A DNA stretch of 64,000 nt from NCBI GenBank assembly GCA_037389465.1, contig JAZARR010000214.1:4278001-4342000 (forward strand), read 5' to 3'. The notes below the pieces were generated by a model. That model saw only the letters and a list, made by a program, of their open reading frames with translations, was not told the DNA's origin and did not search any database. This DNA comes from Baylisascaris procyonis. Its lineage: Eukaryota > Nematoda > Chromadorea > Rhabditida > Ascarididae. The translations under genes were made by a program, and so were the position numbers. Numbering within the stretch: position 1 is the stretch's first letter; each line of letters starts with the position of its first letter. Positions 13,911-52,141 of this stretch are shown in pieces.

Positions 13911-13914
13911 TTAG
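13911..13914 (+). promoter_or_regulatory. Likely spliced-leader acceptor of the VWA gene
   Basis: GTTATCTTTTTTAG ends at 13914, 17 nt before the ATG at 13932. A polypyrimidine-TTTAG so close to a start codon is typical of nematode trans-splicing. It could instead be a cis-splice acceptor after a 5' untranslated exon. Confidence 0.5.
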
Positions 13915-13931
13915 CCAATTCGAGCAAAAAA

Positions 13932-39491
<25,560 letters not shown>

Positions 39492-40960
39492 ACAAGTCAA
39501 GCACTGTTCATTGAAATAGTTATTGAAAAAAAAAAAGTTCGAATTTCTAAAGAATGAACGTGCTGCTTTCGTCAAGTATCTACGTGAATGCATCGGATCA
39601 CCGTCATGAAACGTGTGCATAATTTATTTTCAACTGGCGACTGATAGAAGACGGTAGTATCACGAGCAATTCTGCATCCATATTTGAGAGAAAGTTGAAT
39701 AAGCAAGCAAAGTCCTCTCAAGAATGTTAAAACGCAAATCGGCTTCAAAAAAAAAAAAAAACAACACAAATGAAACGTAATTTAATGGAATCTATGTGGT
39801 GCATGAGAAAGTAGAAACGGATGCCGCTATGTGATTACGTGATTGCGACTGGAGTATGTGAGAAGCAGAACCAAAACGAACACCAAAAGCATGCATCAAA
39901 AGAGATCACTTCAACATACATCAACAGTGCCTCATTGCTGAGGAAAGCAACTTACGAAATGTACCACAAGACATAATTGTCTGCAATTATCACCTGCGAT
40001 ATTTCATGTCACCTGTGGCAGTTGATAACCCCTGAATATGGAATCGGGGTACAACAGGTGCTCGTAATCGCAATTAACATGTAATATGGAGGTGAAATAT
40101 GAGGCATGAAAATTGCCGAAGGATAAGCTAATGTAATGCGGATAGGAAGCGCAATGCTTTTGAGAGCAAATGATGAATAAACATGCTTTTTGGTTTGCTT
40201 ATTGCCAGCCGCAGAGAGTTCGTCACGATGCATATGACAGGCCGCATATTCGCATTTGTTTTAGGCTCCAAATGAATGCTGAACGATCCTGGAGAATTGG
40301 AGTATAAAAATGAAACAGCTGATGAATGAGCTGAGGAACTTGATGGCTAAAGTCACATTAGCACTCTCGCTTACATTCATTACCTTACAGCCATTCTGCT
40401 GAAATCTGACACTCTTATTAACCTAACGTCTGCGAGCATAACTACCTAAAGCGGGCATCTAATGGGTAATGAGGTCAGCAGAATTTGAAACGAAGACTAC
40501 ACGCGAGGAGGCGATGCCATGAGCCAGTATGTTTGCAAAATCGACTAAGGAATAAAAGTAGTGAGGAAGCCTATCTCTATTTTATAGAGTACCTTGAAGT
40601 GGAACAGTTGATTTTAACGTTTACATAGTAAGTTACAAAGAAGACATGTTGTCGCAGAATTATCACCTCGGTTGAAAGCAGCTCAAGGTGATAAGCAAGA
40701 CGCTTCTTTCAAATTTCATCGAAGAATTTGAGGATTTCGTAGAGGAGATCGTATGATAGTACATACATTATAATGAGCGCAAAATTCCTGAAACTAACTG
40801 CAGTGCTTGCTAAATTGAAGGTATCCAACAGACAATGACAGATGAATAAAAAAGCAATTGCGCTAACAAAACGTCACTCAAAAACGCATCGCTCCTATAA
40901 AAGTGCAAATTGTAGAAAGTAGCTGGCGGCAACGTTAGAAAATTGATACGATTGGGAAGG
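39492..40960. other. Intergenic stretch after the VWA gene
   Basis: I see no gene that I can support. It holds poly-A runs (about 39529 and 39746) and short open frames without motifs or good splice context. Confidence 0.5.
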
Positions 40961-41301
40961 CTAAGATATTGGTTTATTACTCTTGCTGCTTATTGTTAAT
41001 GCGGAACGGAGTAGTTCACATTCGATTACTTTCTCTGTAACTATTGCATATTCGTCAATTGACACAAAGACGTAGACGGGCATGGCTACGCCGTTCCTGA
41101 ATTTCAAAGAATGGTGAATACATGAAGTGTGGAAGCCGTTAAATATGAAAAATCGCATATGTACATACTCGTCACGCACTTACACTACACCTACCCATAC
41201 CAAAAAAGTACACTGACACCCCATCATCAACTCACCTGCCAGATAACGTTGACGAAAGCCGAAAATTCCTTACGATCTTCTGCATTAGGTTGAAAGGACA
41301 T
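40961..41301 (-). CDS. Possible small two-exon gene, unknown
   Basis: On the minus strand, an acceptor (CAATATCAG, about 41336) leads to an ATG at 41301 and the reading MSFQPNAEDRKEFSAFVN VIWQ, with a strong donor CAG|GTGAGT at 41236/41235. Exon 2 starts at 41096 after GAAATTCAG. In phase with this ATG, exon 2 soon stops (ERRSHARLRLCVN). In the other phase, from ATG 41285, it stays open to 40961 and reads GVAMPVYVFVSIDEYAIVTE and onward. The splice signals are good but the two readings compete, so the product is undecided. No family is recognised. Confidence 0.3.
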
Positions 41302-43699
41302 CGGCGCAAAACATTTTGCTTCGCTTTTCTTGTTCTGATATTGAAAGGGTTATTCATGCCGTTAGCTTTTCTTAGAATTCGCCCAGCAATCAGCTAATCA
41401 CTCAACACTGTAGCACACATAATTTCCTTGACTGTTGAATGCTGATGCGTACTGCCATTTGTTTGCATTATAAAAAAATTCGCATTCCATTGATCATTCA
41501 AAGGGCAAAACCCTAATGATTTAACTTTTCGTTACAATTGTGCGTATCGCTCAATACTTTCGTCGATAAAAAATTTACTTATGTCGAAATTCGCTCCTCA
41601 TAAGCGCAAATTTATTAGGATGCAAATTGAACAAATTCTGAGAAAATAACAAATCCCTTTAGCTCTAGGGGTTTGACTGAGTCGAGTATTCCGAAACACT
41701 CTGCTAAATCCAAAACTTTCGGAGTTTAAAACATACTTCATTTCCATAGGAATATGTAGTTGCAGTATAGATTCGTGCAACTCATTATAAACCAGCAGAA
41801 ACTCTGAGGCTCCTATCAACTCTATTATTTATATCATGTTGCTCAGCAATGAATTCTCTACTTCAGCGGTCAAATTTCTGATGTTTTCGATTCGCCTAAA
41901 GGTCAATATTTCTGTTCAAAAATCAGCATTAATGAAATCCACTCTATTTACTTTTAGGTTATTTTATATACTGCAACAAAAATAGCTAGTAAATGTCGAT
42001 GATGGAATCTCTACTATACATGTGATGTTATGAAGTGCGCAACATCATTACGGACATGTTGCTTATTGAAAAACATCGAGCAACTTGAAACATTTGGTTT
42101 TATTGCATTGGAAGCGGTTGTGCAAATTCATCTCTGGTTTAAAGAAGTCACTAGTATCGATTATGATTCAAAGCGCTGCGCTTTCAAGTGTTTTAGAAGT
42201 ATTCCCAACGAGTAGCATACAGCCTGAATGACAGAGCGCTCGCTCTTCGCCATCGTTCTTCTTCGGTTGGTCCCTGAATACTCGTTCTAATTGGCTGCAC
42301 GAAGCTGGTCGTTCTTTGGCGTGTACTTAGCAAGCTTAAGTGTCAGGCAGTTTTTGTTGTCAGCTAATCCCAAGAGCGCGCTCAACGATCCCCATAGAAT
42401 AGTGCAGCTTGTTGGTAATAAAATATTGAACAAATACTTCATAATGTTCATTGCCGGCAAATGATAATGTTTTATGGTAACGAAGTGAAGGTGAAGAAAA
42501 TTGCGATTATCGCCTTTAAAGGAATTTAAAAGTGCTACATTTGCAATATATCATAAGAAAAGTGACTTGAAAAATTTAATCTTTAGCATTTGAAATAATT
42601 TTTCATTATCGTTATTCCCGCTAAAATCTCAAAGGCAATGTATTGGTGAAACCGAAGAAATTCGTCGATGTAGATGCACGATCGCAGTACATTTTCTGGA
42701 AATATGGCAGAAATGTGCTACGACTGATGTATTTTTTGAGTAAATAAATCTTCACAGCAGCATCTACCTAATATGACACAATCGTCGAGAAGAATGGTAA
42801 TAAAGCATACATCAGATACTGTATCCTTCGTTTCACAGCGTTTCAGTACTCACTTGTTTTTTTTTTTGTTTTTTGTTTTTTTTTTCACAAGGAAATATCC
42901 ACTCATAACTAAAAGCGATATTAAGTTTGAATTCTGCTGTGCAAAAGATTTTCACTGAGAATTTTGTTATTATTTCCATCACATAATAGCCACGCACGCG
43001 ACAGTGACCACTTATCCAACTATGAAGCCTTGCAGCATAAGTGATTGAAAATTTGAACGAAATCTTTGATCGGGAATATTGAAGGATGAAATCAAAATAA
43101 TTCGCATTTGTATTCTCAAGTTTACTGAAACTCGAGTCAATTGTACACGAATTTGCACTTTGCGAACGATTTCTTCTGCACATTATTTGGCAATTCCTTT
43201 TTTTCTCTGTAGGAAGCGAGTCTTCCCTCGGAAGATATTTCCGATGAGCAAATGATATCGCATTTACGAAAGTCTAGTGAATAAGTAAGTGGATTGCCAT
43301 TTTCTATTATCATTTGCAGGGAGTTTTTCTGAAAAATTTTTCCGCCTTCCGAAATATGAAAATATAGAAAATGTGATTCAAATAAATTTTGCTTCAAGCG
43401 GTTAAAAATGCTCTAGCAATGAAAATCTTGCAGAAGCAATGAGCTTCCTTGTCGTATAAGCAAACAATCCGAGGAGCCGCATTTTTCACGCCTCATGAAG
43501 TATTTTCGTTAAATGCTTTCCGTCAAAAATATTCTCCACGATACTAATATTTAAGGGGGCATATTTATAATTGCTGAAGCAAATATGAATTGCTTTGCAA
43601 TGACAAGATCCCCGACTAAATTCATAGACGCAATCGCCTATGAAATCGCAATTATAAACATCAATTGCAATTTGCAAGAAAAATCTTTTCAAGCGGGAA

Positions 43700-43771
43700 T
43701 TTTTTATTGTTGTTTTGGTACCGCATTCATTTAGGTGCAAGTGAATGCAGCACCAAAACAACAATAAAAAA
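43700..43771. other. Long near-perfect hairpin
   Basis: A 20-bp perfect outer stem (43700-43719 with 43752-43771), a 3x3 internal loop, a 7-bp inner stem (GCATTCA with TGAATGC) and a 12-nt loop: 27 pairs in 72 nt. The size and shape fit a small-RNA precursor or a tiny inverted-repeat element. Confidence 0.85.
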
Positions 43772-44158
43772 TATCTATTCTTAGTGCTCAAACGAGTATT
43801 TGACTTTCTCTGATTGCTCAAACGTCTCAAAAATCTATCCTCTATGCTTATTGCGTCATCAGATATAAGTGCTTCTTATGCGTGAATAGCAAGCTAAAAA
43901 GTGCAAGGTAGCACAGCAAAATAAATTGCATATATGTTTACATAAAAATACTACGGATCAACATACATCATATGCAGATGTCGAAAATTCCGAATTAACT
44001 GCATGCTCTTCCGTTCATTTTTTCACTGGAAGCAATCGATTTTTGTTGTACTTTTCTTTAACGATGAAATTGGTTTTATCTGCAGTGTGAATAAAAAACG
44101 TGCCAATAATGACGAATTCATTCTTTGGTGGTTTGCAATTTTTTCACTCTTTTACTTC

Positions 44159-44194
44159 TTTATTTCGTTCAGTGGATGCACTGAACGAAATAAA
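44159..44194. other. Perfect 16-bp hairpin followed by an A tract
   Basis: TTTATTTCGTTCAGTG pairs without mismatch with CACTGAACGAAATAAA across a GATG loop. A run of A follows. It has the form of a stem-loop terminator or a foldback, but no gene just upstream explains it. Confidence 0.85.
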
Positions 44195-47100
44195 AAAAAA
44201 AGCACTAGCATTGCACTTGCGAGATCTAAAACTTTCCAATAGCGCCTCAATCGGCCTTTATAGCGAGCTGCAAAGAAATATTGCTCTCCAGCAACCTTTT
44301 TTTTTCTCAGAGTAGATAGCAAAGAAAGGAGAAAAAAGTACCAATGATTCTTGCCGCGCTCTAGTTTACTTAGAATAGAAGAGGCGTTAGTAAATCCGAT
44401 GACTGTTTCTGTCTTTAATATTGAGAGTTGCTATTTTATTATTTCGTTAAGGCTTATTGGATTTTTTTTCTTTCCCCGAGGTATTTTTAGGCGATTCACG
44501 AAGTCGCAATGCTCTTCTTGCATTTATATGAATTAGTGTCATCTTTTGTTCCATTTAATTCTATTTTTCTAAGACTCATAGTGCATTTTATGACGCTGTA
44601 GCCTTTCTTTTTTTCTCGAACTGCATAAAGGAATCTTACTTCTCAAAAAACAATCGAAAATATTTGCATTATTATTTGTCGCAATGACTGAGAGCATGAT
44701 TACACTAATGCCATATATTCAGATCATCATTTACAGAAATCCATTGAGAAATAAAAGCGATGAAAATATAAGAAGGATTCATATGTTGAATAAGGACAAA
44801 CTAAATTTAAATCTTCTCAAGGTCCCTTTATTCTGAAAAATTTTCCAAATTAAAACATCAAATTTTGAAACTATCCAATGATGAGTATTGTTCAGATATA
44901 TAAAGGTAGCGTGGAGCTTCTTTGCAGTTCATTACATCACCTATGTTGTTGTAAAAATGTTGATTCATCAAATGAACGTTCGGAATGTAAAAACGCCCAC
45001 CATATTTTTAGATTTTACGTGATTTCAGTGCAAATGTTTACATACGATTGTCATAAATGAATCACTCGCACTTGGAAAATAGGCGTAACCATACAATTAT
45101 TCACCCCAGGATGCTGATGACGTGACTTCAATGAGCAAAGTTTATTTATGCGGTCATCAATTCTTGCTTGATCAGCTCATATAAAATGGCTTTTTTATAC
45201 ACTCGTAATGGAAGGTATCCGCTAAGCTGAAATTAGCTTAAATGTGAAAATTGATTGAATCAGGCTAGTTGATAAAAATATGAAACGATGACAAATGAAA
45301 TTCGAGAACGATGATCAATGATCACCAGAGCAGCACTTTTAACGTATATGCAGACGCTTTTGACTTCATACGCGAGATAAATATTTGCAACGCGGATAAA
45401 TAATCTCATCGCTTTTGCTTTTGCCTCTTTCTCGTGATGCTCATATGCTGACTGTTAACACACATCAAAATCATCGTAATGGCATGCGTTGATGATTTTA
45501 TTCATGTTTTTTTCTTTGCAGTTAAAAGCAAAATAGAATTTGAATCACTGTCGAAAATAGCTAAACAAAAACTTTCATAAGTGTTATAAAAATGGTCAAT
45601 TTAATGATTGAATTAAAAGTGGATGTCAGCGGATATGAGTATAACCTTTTCTAAATGTTCACAACGCAAGCGTGAACTTTACTTTTCTCATGGCGATAAC
45701 ACAGTTAATTGTTTATGAATCTAATCATTCACCGAACTCAAATATCCCTTAGCTGAGTTTGCCAGAATAAGTAGAATGTCCTCGATATGCCATACTCTAA
45801 ATCCATGTTACAGAGCATTTTCGTTTCGTTTCAAGAGGATAAAGTCAGATATTACAGGATTTACGCACTACGTTATCGTATGATTTGCAGCCCTGAACAA
45901 ATTCGGTAGCCTTAGCCGAGCATTAAAATGCAGATATCAAAGTAGTCGACAAAAAATCAGTGGATACTATCAAATAGGTGTTATTTCTTTTTTGTACTTA
46001 AAAGCTCGTAGCTTGAGCACGACATGTTATGTGCTATAATAGTCTCGATAGAGTGCTGAAGAAGTTCAGCATTAACGAAAGTATTAATTCTCTTAAAAGC
46101 TTTAAGGATGAATTAATTTTCACTCGGTGGTGAGAAAAGTACACTCGAATCAATGAGATATTTATCGGAAGTGAACGCTTTTTTTTCGTATTCAACGGAC
46201 GATTCATTGGCCTACCGTCGTGAATCTTATATAATGAACGTTATAGCCAACAGAACTAATTTTCATTGCACGGAGAGTCTCTGAAGTATTTAATTAAAGA
46301 ATGAGCATATTCCCGTCGTATGAAAAAGAAAACATTTTCTGCTACAATTTCTCAAAGTTTCCAATTTAATCAAAATTCACTAATATGAAATTGTTCAGTA
46401 GTCCCACTGAAAATATCACAACAAAGGCATAAAGCGCCCCAACGATTTTCAGCGGTGGAAGAAAAAAAAAAAGATTTTCTTTTAGAAAACGTTTTGCTCA
46501 TAAATTTGTTAATATCACTAAATGAAGTGTACATACCACTAATACTAAAGAAACCAATACGGACCCAGTCTTATATAACTTCTTTTGAAAAGGCATAATC
46601 CTCAAAGAAAAAAATTAGGGAGCTGCTATTGCTCTTTCTCAACTGCTCCATATTAAAGCCAACACATAAATGGCCGAATTTAAGGAAGAAAATGGGGACT
46701 GCAATAATTTCTACTAAATGCAATGGTTACATAATTTTCAACAACAACGCTCAACAAGTAGTAATAGAACTTATGTGGAGAAAAACCAATAGAAGCTTCA
46801 TCTAGTGAGTGTGGAATGAGGCATTCCTTATTGAGTTGTAGAATTCATCTCGGGCATTGCTAGCAGTCGTAACCAATGAAATATGAAAATATTGTTCATT
46901 TGGCGAAAATTCTGATTTTCCGCAATTAAAAAAAAACGAGAAAAAATATATTAAATTTAAAAAGAAGATATTTCGCAAACTTTTTAGGGAAAATTGTTTT
47001 GTTGCGATGCCATTCTGAATTATATCAACTATATCAATTGTTTGATAAGTTCATTATTCGCTCGTATGATAACAGTCGAGCAGATAATCTGTGAACAATA

Positions 47101-47353
47101 AACCATTGAGGCCAACAATGAAACGTATTTATTCTCATGATTGATACAACACTCGATAGTGCATAACAACACATCTTTCAGTATTATAGAGTAGACTAGA
47201 AAACATAACTTTTTTTCTGGCTTGAAGCAGTGTTTTTTTTTTAATGAAAAACTCCAAAGATTGAAGCAATAGACGGTAAAAAGAAAGAATTGTAACAGAA
47301 AGGATAAAGATTAACATAAAACTCTTTCAATGTGAATAGAATTTACAATAGCA

Positions 47354-47375
47354 AATATATATATATATATATATC
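47354..47375. repeat. (AT)n microsatellite, 22 bp
   Basis: Short AT repeat. Confidence 0.9.
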
Positions 47376-49136
47376 AAATATGCAAAAGTGAATAATTCTT
47401 GTTGAGTAGTACAAAGTGATATATCAAATTAAATAATTGTACGTGAAGATTTACCTCGAAGACTCATCCAATTTGTCTTAAAAACGAGAAATTCTCCTGA
47501 ATTTTTAAGATTAACCTGTCTCTCAACGACATGCGATATTGTTGAACTCAGGCAGAAAAAAAAATCGCCAAAAATATTTTAAAAAATCAGCAATTATTCA
47601 ATTTGCCTCCGAAATTGTGATAGCTAATCAAAATGTAATCGGATCGAGTGAAAAGCTTTTGGATTTGTCTAATATTTGAATGAGGCGATTTGCTTGCAGA
47701 ATTCAATCGTTAATAGACGAAAATGATAAAAGATTGAGAGAAATGCGTACATAAAAACGCTAAAACAATTGTTTTAGTAAATGGGGAAAACAACAATTGC
47801 ATTACTAAAAGAAAGAATATTTACATGAAAGACATCTATGGCAGTTATACTATTTGAAAGACTTTTAGCTACAAAAAACGCTGAGGATAAAAAAAAAACG
47901 GCAAAGAAAGAAATTCTTTGCAGGATATCAAACTTGCAAATAAAAATTAGAATTTTTTGGATTCTTTCATTTTCATTGTTGTTGTTTTTTTTTTTTTTCA
48001 AATGGAAATTAATTCAATAAACGGGGGAAAAAGATGATTATTTTTTTTTCGAATTAACCAAAATTCAGCGTTTAAGTAGCTCTCATATGAATTGCTTCTA
48101 GCTTTCAATAGAAGCAAAAATCTCAGTGGCCACATGAGAAATTTGCAACTACAAAAAGTTATGCGGCAATGAAAGACGGATATGCACTAATAGAAGAATG
48201 TTGCCCGAATGAAAGACGCATAAAATTATTGATAAATAAAGATCGTGAAATACTTAATTATGTTCACTTATTTTTGAATTCATTTGAAAAATAAAAGTGG
48301 AAAATTTTTTTATGCTATCGTCTCGAGCGGCGATCGCAATAAGGAACATTTTAATGAGATCCTTGTTCTCTAACTTTTCAATTCTAGTTAAATATTTCAC
48401 GAAATCAGCCATCCAACAAATGAAAAATAGAAAAATTTGAGCAAATATCAATGGCAGAGTCTACGATGAGCGTATTTTAAATCAACGCTGCTAACATTTA
48501 GAATGAAAATTCGACCGGATAAATAGAGCAGTTAGAATGAAAACATTGTAGATTTTAATCCTGTAAGGAATAAAGATTTTTGACGACGCCAACAAAACCA
48601 TGTGGATGGATTCAAGTTCAACTGAGATGAAAACCCATCTTTCTTTTTTTTTTTCACCAAAAAAAGCAATTGGATAATTTCATAGCAGCGTTGTAGGAAT
48701 ACTGATTTCACAATCATATTTCATGTTTGATTTTAAGAGTCGATCAAATAATGTGAAGAAGCTTATTTCCGTGGAGGTTTTTTTTTAAGCTTCCTCGACC
48801 ATATTCCTATTCCTATGAACGATGTATTTACTATCGTAAATTTAGAAGAATTTTAAACATTCTCAATTTTTTTAAATGAGAATTCCAACTTATGATAGGA
48901 ATGCTTTTCATTGGCAGAAAACTTACACAAAGCATTTTTAGCTTTTATAACATTTTCTACAATCGTTCAAACAAAAAATCTTTGAAAATTTAGAAAGGAA
49001 ATATGAAAAGTTTTCAAATTACATGATAATATTGTGAAATCAGTAATAAAATGGCAGTGAATTATATATAAACACAAAAAAAAAGACCAATAGCATGCTA
49101 TATACACGAAAGCGCTGGTAGAGGTAATTGGTCGTT

Positions 49137-49475
49137 ACACGAGCACGAAGCACTTGCCATTGACGCCACACACCATCGTCCTCAATGATAATCCGAGTTT
49201 TAGATGAACGCAAAAAAAAAGCTTTTTTATTCGTAGAAATTTTGCAAAATTAGTTAATTACTGAAATGTAAACGTTTAAGTGAGCCAAAGATATGATCGC
49301 TTCAACATCGATTAGAGAGAGAGAGAGAGAGAGAGAGAGATGTTTCTCTTTAGAGAAATGTTTGAGATTATTATTTTTAGTAATTTCGACTTTCTTAGAC
49401 ATTAATGTTCTCGTTCATGAACTAAATCCGTTGAATTGAATCGATGGCGGAGTGCTGATCTTGCTTCGTGCTCGT
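49137..49475. repeat. 15-bp inverted repeat spanning 339 bp
   Basis: CACGAGCACGAAGCA (49137-49151) and its exact complement TGCTTCGTGCTCGTG (49461-49475). The neighbouring bases are GC-richer than the AT-rich middle. I see no coding content between the arms, only a GA tract. Confidence 0.65.
49317..49340. repeat. (GA)n microsatellite
   Basis: About 12 GA units between the arms of the 49.1/49.5 kb inverted repeat. Confidence 0.95.
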
Positions 49476-51867
49476 GCAAAGCCCACTATCACATTAGATG
49501 CATTACAGCTAAATACATGAAAGACTATATGGCAGTCTTTTGAAGGGCAGTGCCAATGGCAGTGGCAAATTTGTGACAGAGGCCAGCATTGCGTGAAACT
49601 TCAATCCTCCCATTTCGAACTTCCTACTCGATTCGTCAGTAAAGTAACTCATTCCTTCAACTCGTCTAATATTTAAGGTTTCAGAGAAGAAGAAAAGTTA
49701 TTTTTACCTCGACATCCTCTGTAACAACCCTAAAATTAAGCTGAAGCCATAAAAATTTTTTCGATATACCGTCTTCGTGAAAAATGATCGATCTCTTAAC
49801 TGAAGTCACTTTTTTGTTCTCTGAACCAGCTAAGAGTGAACATCATATGGATATGGACACATTTAAAATTTTTCCGTTAGCTTCGAGCTAATGGTCTTGT
49901 TTTACTCTCAGTCTGAGTGGACGTTGGCCTCTACTGCTGGAATGCTTTGCCGCTCGATTGTTTTGATGACTTCGAAAGCTGCCACGAGAAGATGACCATG
50001 AATGATCCACATTGCGCACTCATCAACATTCACCATATCATTTTGCACCCACAGCTGCACCCATGCCCCCTTTTGCAGTGATCTTCGTATGTCATATTGT
50101 GGAAGGGCCAGTCGACATCATACGGTTATCCCGAGTGATTTCTGCCTAATGTGCCCAGCCTCTTGCATGTACGCGTGCGTATGTGTACGTGTCTGTGTAT
50201 GTGAGTGCAATTGCGCGCAGCTAGCTGTCTGCAATAAAGATGGAGAACGTGATGCACTAAATGTGAACGCATCGTCGTCTCATGTCCTCTGTCGTTGCAC
50301 GTCTAGGCCCGCATTCGCGTCACTACCTCATACTCACCTCCAGACACAACGCAATCGATGGGATTGGGCGAATACGAAAAAAAACCCGAACGACCGTCGC
50401 AGCAATAAACTTCTATCGATGCAAATAAAAAAGATTTCGCTCGAGACAGGCGTTATTTGCGTCTGCTTTTTTTTGCATTTCTTTAGATTTTGCACGCCTT
50501 ATATCGAGCTGAAAATCAAATTTACCTCAAAGATATCATCTCTTTGTGTGTTAGCATCATATCTACGAGTAGTCTCATTGTCAATTTACCATTTATTGAA
50601 TATAACGTGAATAAAATACTCAAAAACGAATGAATTTTTTACGTGGAACTAGTTTATTTGATAGTAAACATTTAAAAGGGACACAGAATTATAGCAGCAA
50701 AAGATGAAAAGGAAAAATGAGCAATCGACAATTTCACATTTATTTAAAAACATTTTATAATTGTTTGTATAGTTGAATTTTTCTCTAGATATCTTATAAG
50801 GATTAATAATGCAATGATATAGGGAATCTATGGTGTAGCGGAAAGCAAATTTTGCTCCTTTCGAAGAAATGCACATTGATGAAAGATTTTTGAATTCGGA
50901 TGTTTGGACTCATATCTTTCAACTTTTTTCTAAATTTTCTTTAGGCAGTCATAAATGAATGCACTCGAAAAATTCAAAAAAAAAAGCACTTCTTTTTCAA
51001 TACCAAAATAAAACAGGCAATTAATTTAAAAATTTTATAATTACTCTGTTAGCTTAAAACTTTCATATGAATTCAAATACTTACTCATTGTGATCAATCA
51101 ATCATATTTACATGGTCGTCTTTTCGTTCTTGATTGAGTGCAGCTCCGAAGGATTTCCTGCACCACGTTCCCTAGCTGCAAATTATATATTAATAAAATA
51201 TCAAATCGAATTGATGAAATAAAAAAGAAATACCAATAGGAATACGATGATAATGACTGAGGCGTTTATCGCCCATCTAAGCTTAAAATATTGTTCTCTA
51301 ATGTTGAAAAGTCAGAAATTTACAATCTGCAATAAGCTAATAATCGTTGTGATTGTAGAGGAAAGAACGCTTATGTTTTTTTTTTTTTTTTTGTTTTATT
51401 CTCGTCACTACATCGATATGGGAAGCATTCGACTAATTCATCAATTGGTTTACGTATATTCTTCGAAGCACTTGAGTATCGTTAAATCCACCTAGAGTTT
51501 CTTCAATATCATTTTTTTCCTCTTTGTTTTCGCACCTTTGCTGGTTTTTTTTTTCAAATTTTATTTTGTATTCTTATTTATGATGTTCATTATTCGATGG
51601 CCTTCTTCGCACCTTGAGATTTGTTCATCTATGGGCACAACTGTGGCCGTTTATTCAAATAACGCACGAAAGAAGCTAAAACAGTCTCTCAACGATATGT
51701 GCGTAGTTGAAGTGTTGATTTTTGATAGCCCGTAAGAAAAAATAAGAAGAAAAACACCACCAATTCGAAGCAAGATTATACCACAAACGTACTAGAGAAC
51801 GTAATTAAAATGTTCTCGTTAATCATTCGGAAATAAAACGTGGACATTAAAAAAAGAAGGAACTGAC

Positions 51868-52141
51868 CATAGGCAGTGTTGAGGAGTGCCGGAGAAATGT
51901 ATGTATCGGCTTGTCGCCGGCGGGAACGAGGCGCCTGGAAACGTTTGTATTCGGCGTAAACTCGTGCTTTTATATGCGTCGTGGGGGGGTGGGTTGTACT
52001 GCCCTCTGTGGTCTTCAATCGAGCTAGCTGCCGCGATGAGCACGCAGCAGCCGCCATTCCAACCTCAACAAGGGCGACACATGCCGAAGGCGTTGTCGCG
52101 ACGCTTCGATCGGGCAGCAATATCGTGACCCATAGGAACAT
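51868..52141 (-). CDS. Possible secreted-protein exon in a GC-rich island
   Basis: A region of about 420 bp (51880-52300) is strikingly GC-rich. On the minus strand an ATG at 52141 opens MFLWVTILLPDRSVA, a short signal-peptide-like start (longer if an upstream GTG frame is included through splicing). It runs 91 codons to a donor (TATG|GTCAGT) at 51868. Near the end is a basic stretch RSRRR followed by QADTYISPALLNTAYG, reminiscent of a propeptide cleavage site. Other frames are also open here, and a TATA-like CATATAAAAG lies within it on the same strand, so it may instead be a promoter or LTR fragment. Confidence 0.25.

Larger units (their letters stand above)
7507..13914. other. Intergenic stretch, no convincing gene
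   Basis: This 6.4-kb stretch separates the ABCD4-like gene from the VWA gene. The open frames are short and lack family motifs. The exceptions worth noting are a block with good splice signals at 10675-10788, a 126-bp tandem duplication at 11662-11913, and the TA tract that follows it. Confidence 0.55.
41337..51775. other. Gene-poor stretch
   Basis: More than 10 kb with no exon set that I can chain. It holds two strong hairpins (43700-43771 and 44159-44194), a short TA tract, a GA tract, an inverted repeat near 49.1/49.5 kb, and a moderately GC-rich patch at about 49980-50420 with TG-rich sequence. The long open frame there (50002-50610) has no domain-like character. Confidence 0.5.

Noticed and set aside
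50002..50610. 202-codon open frame
   Set aside because: It passes through TG-rich simple sequence, is rich in Cys/Ser/His without a motif, and has no signal peptide or conserved domain character.
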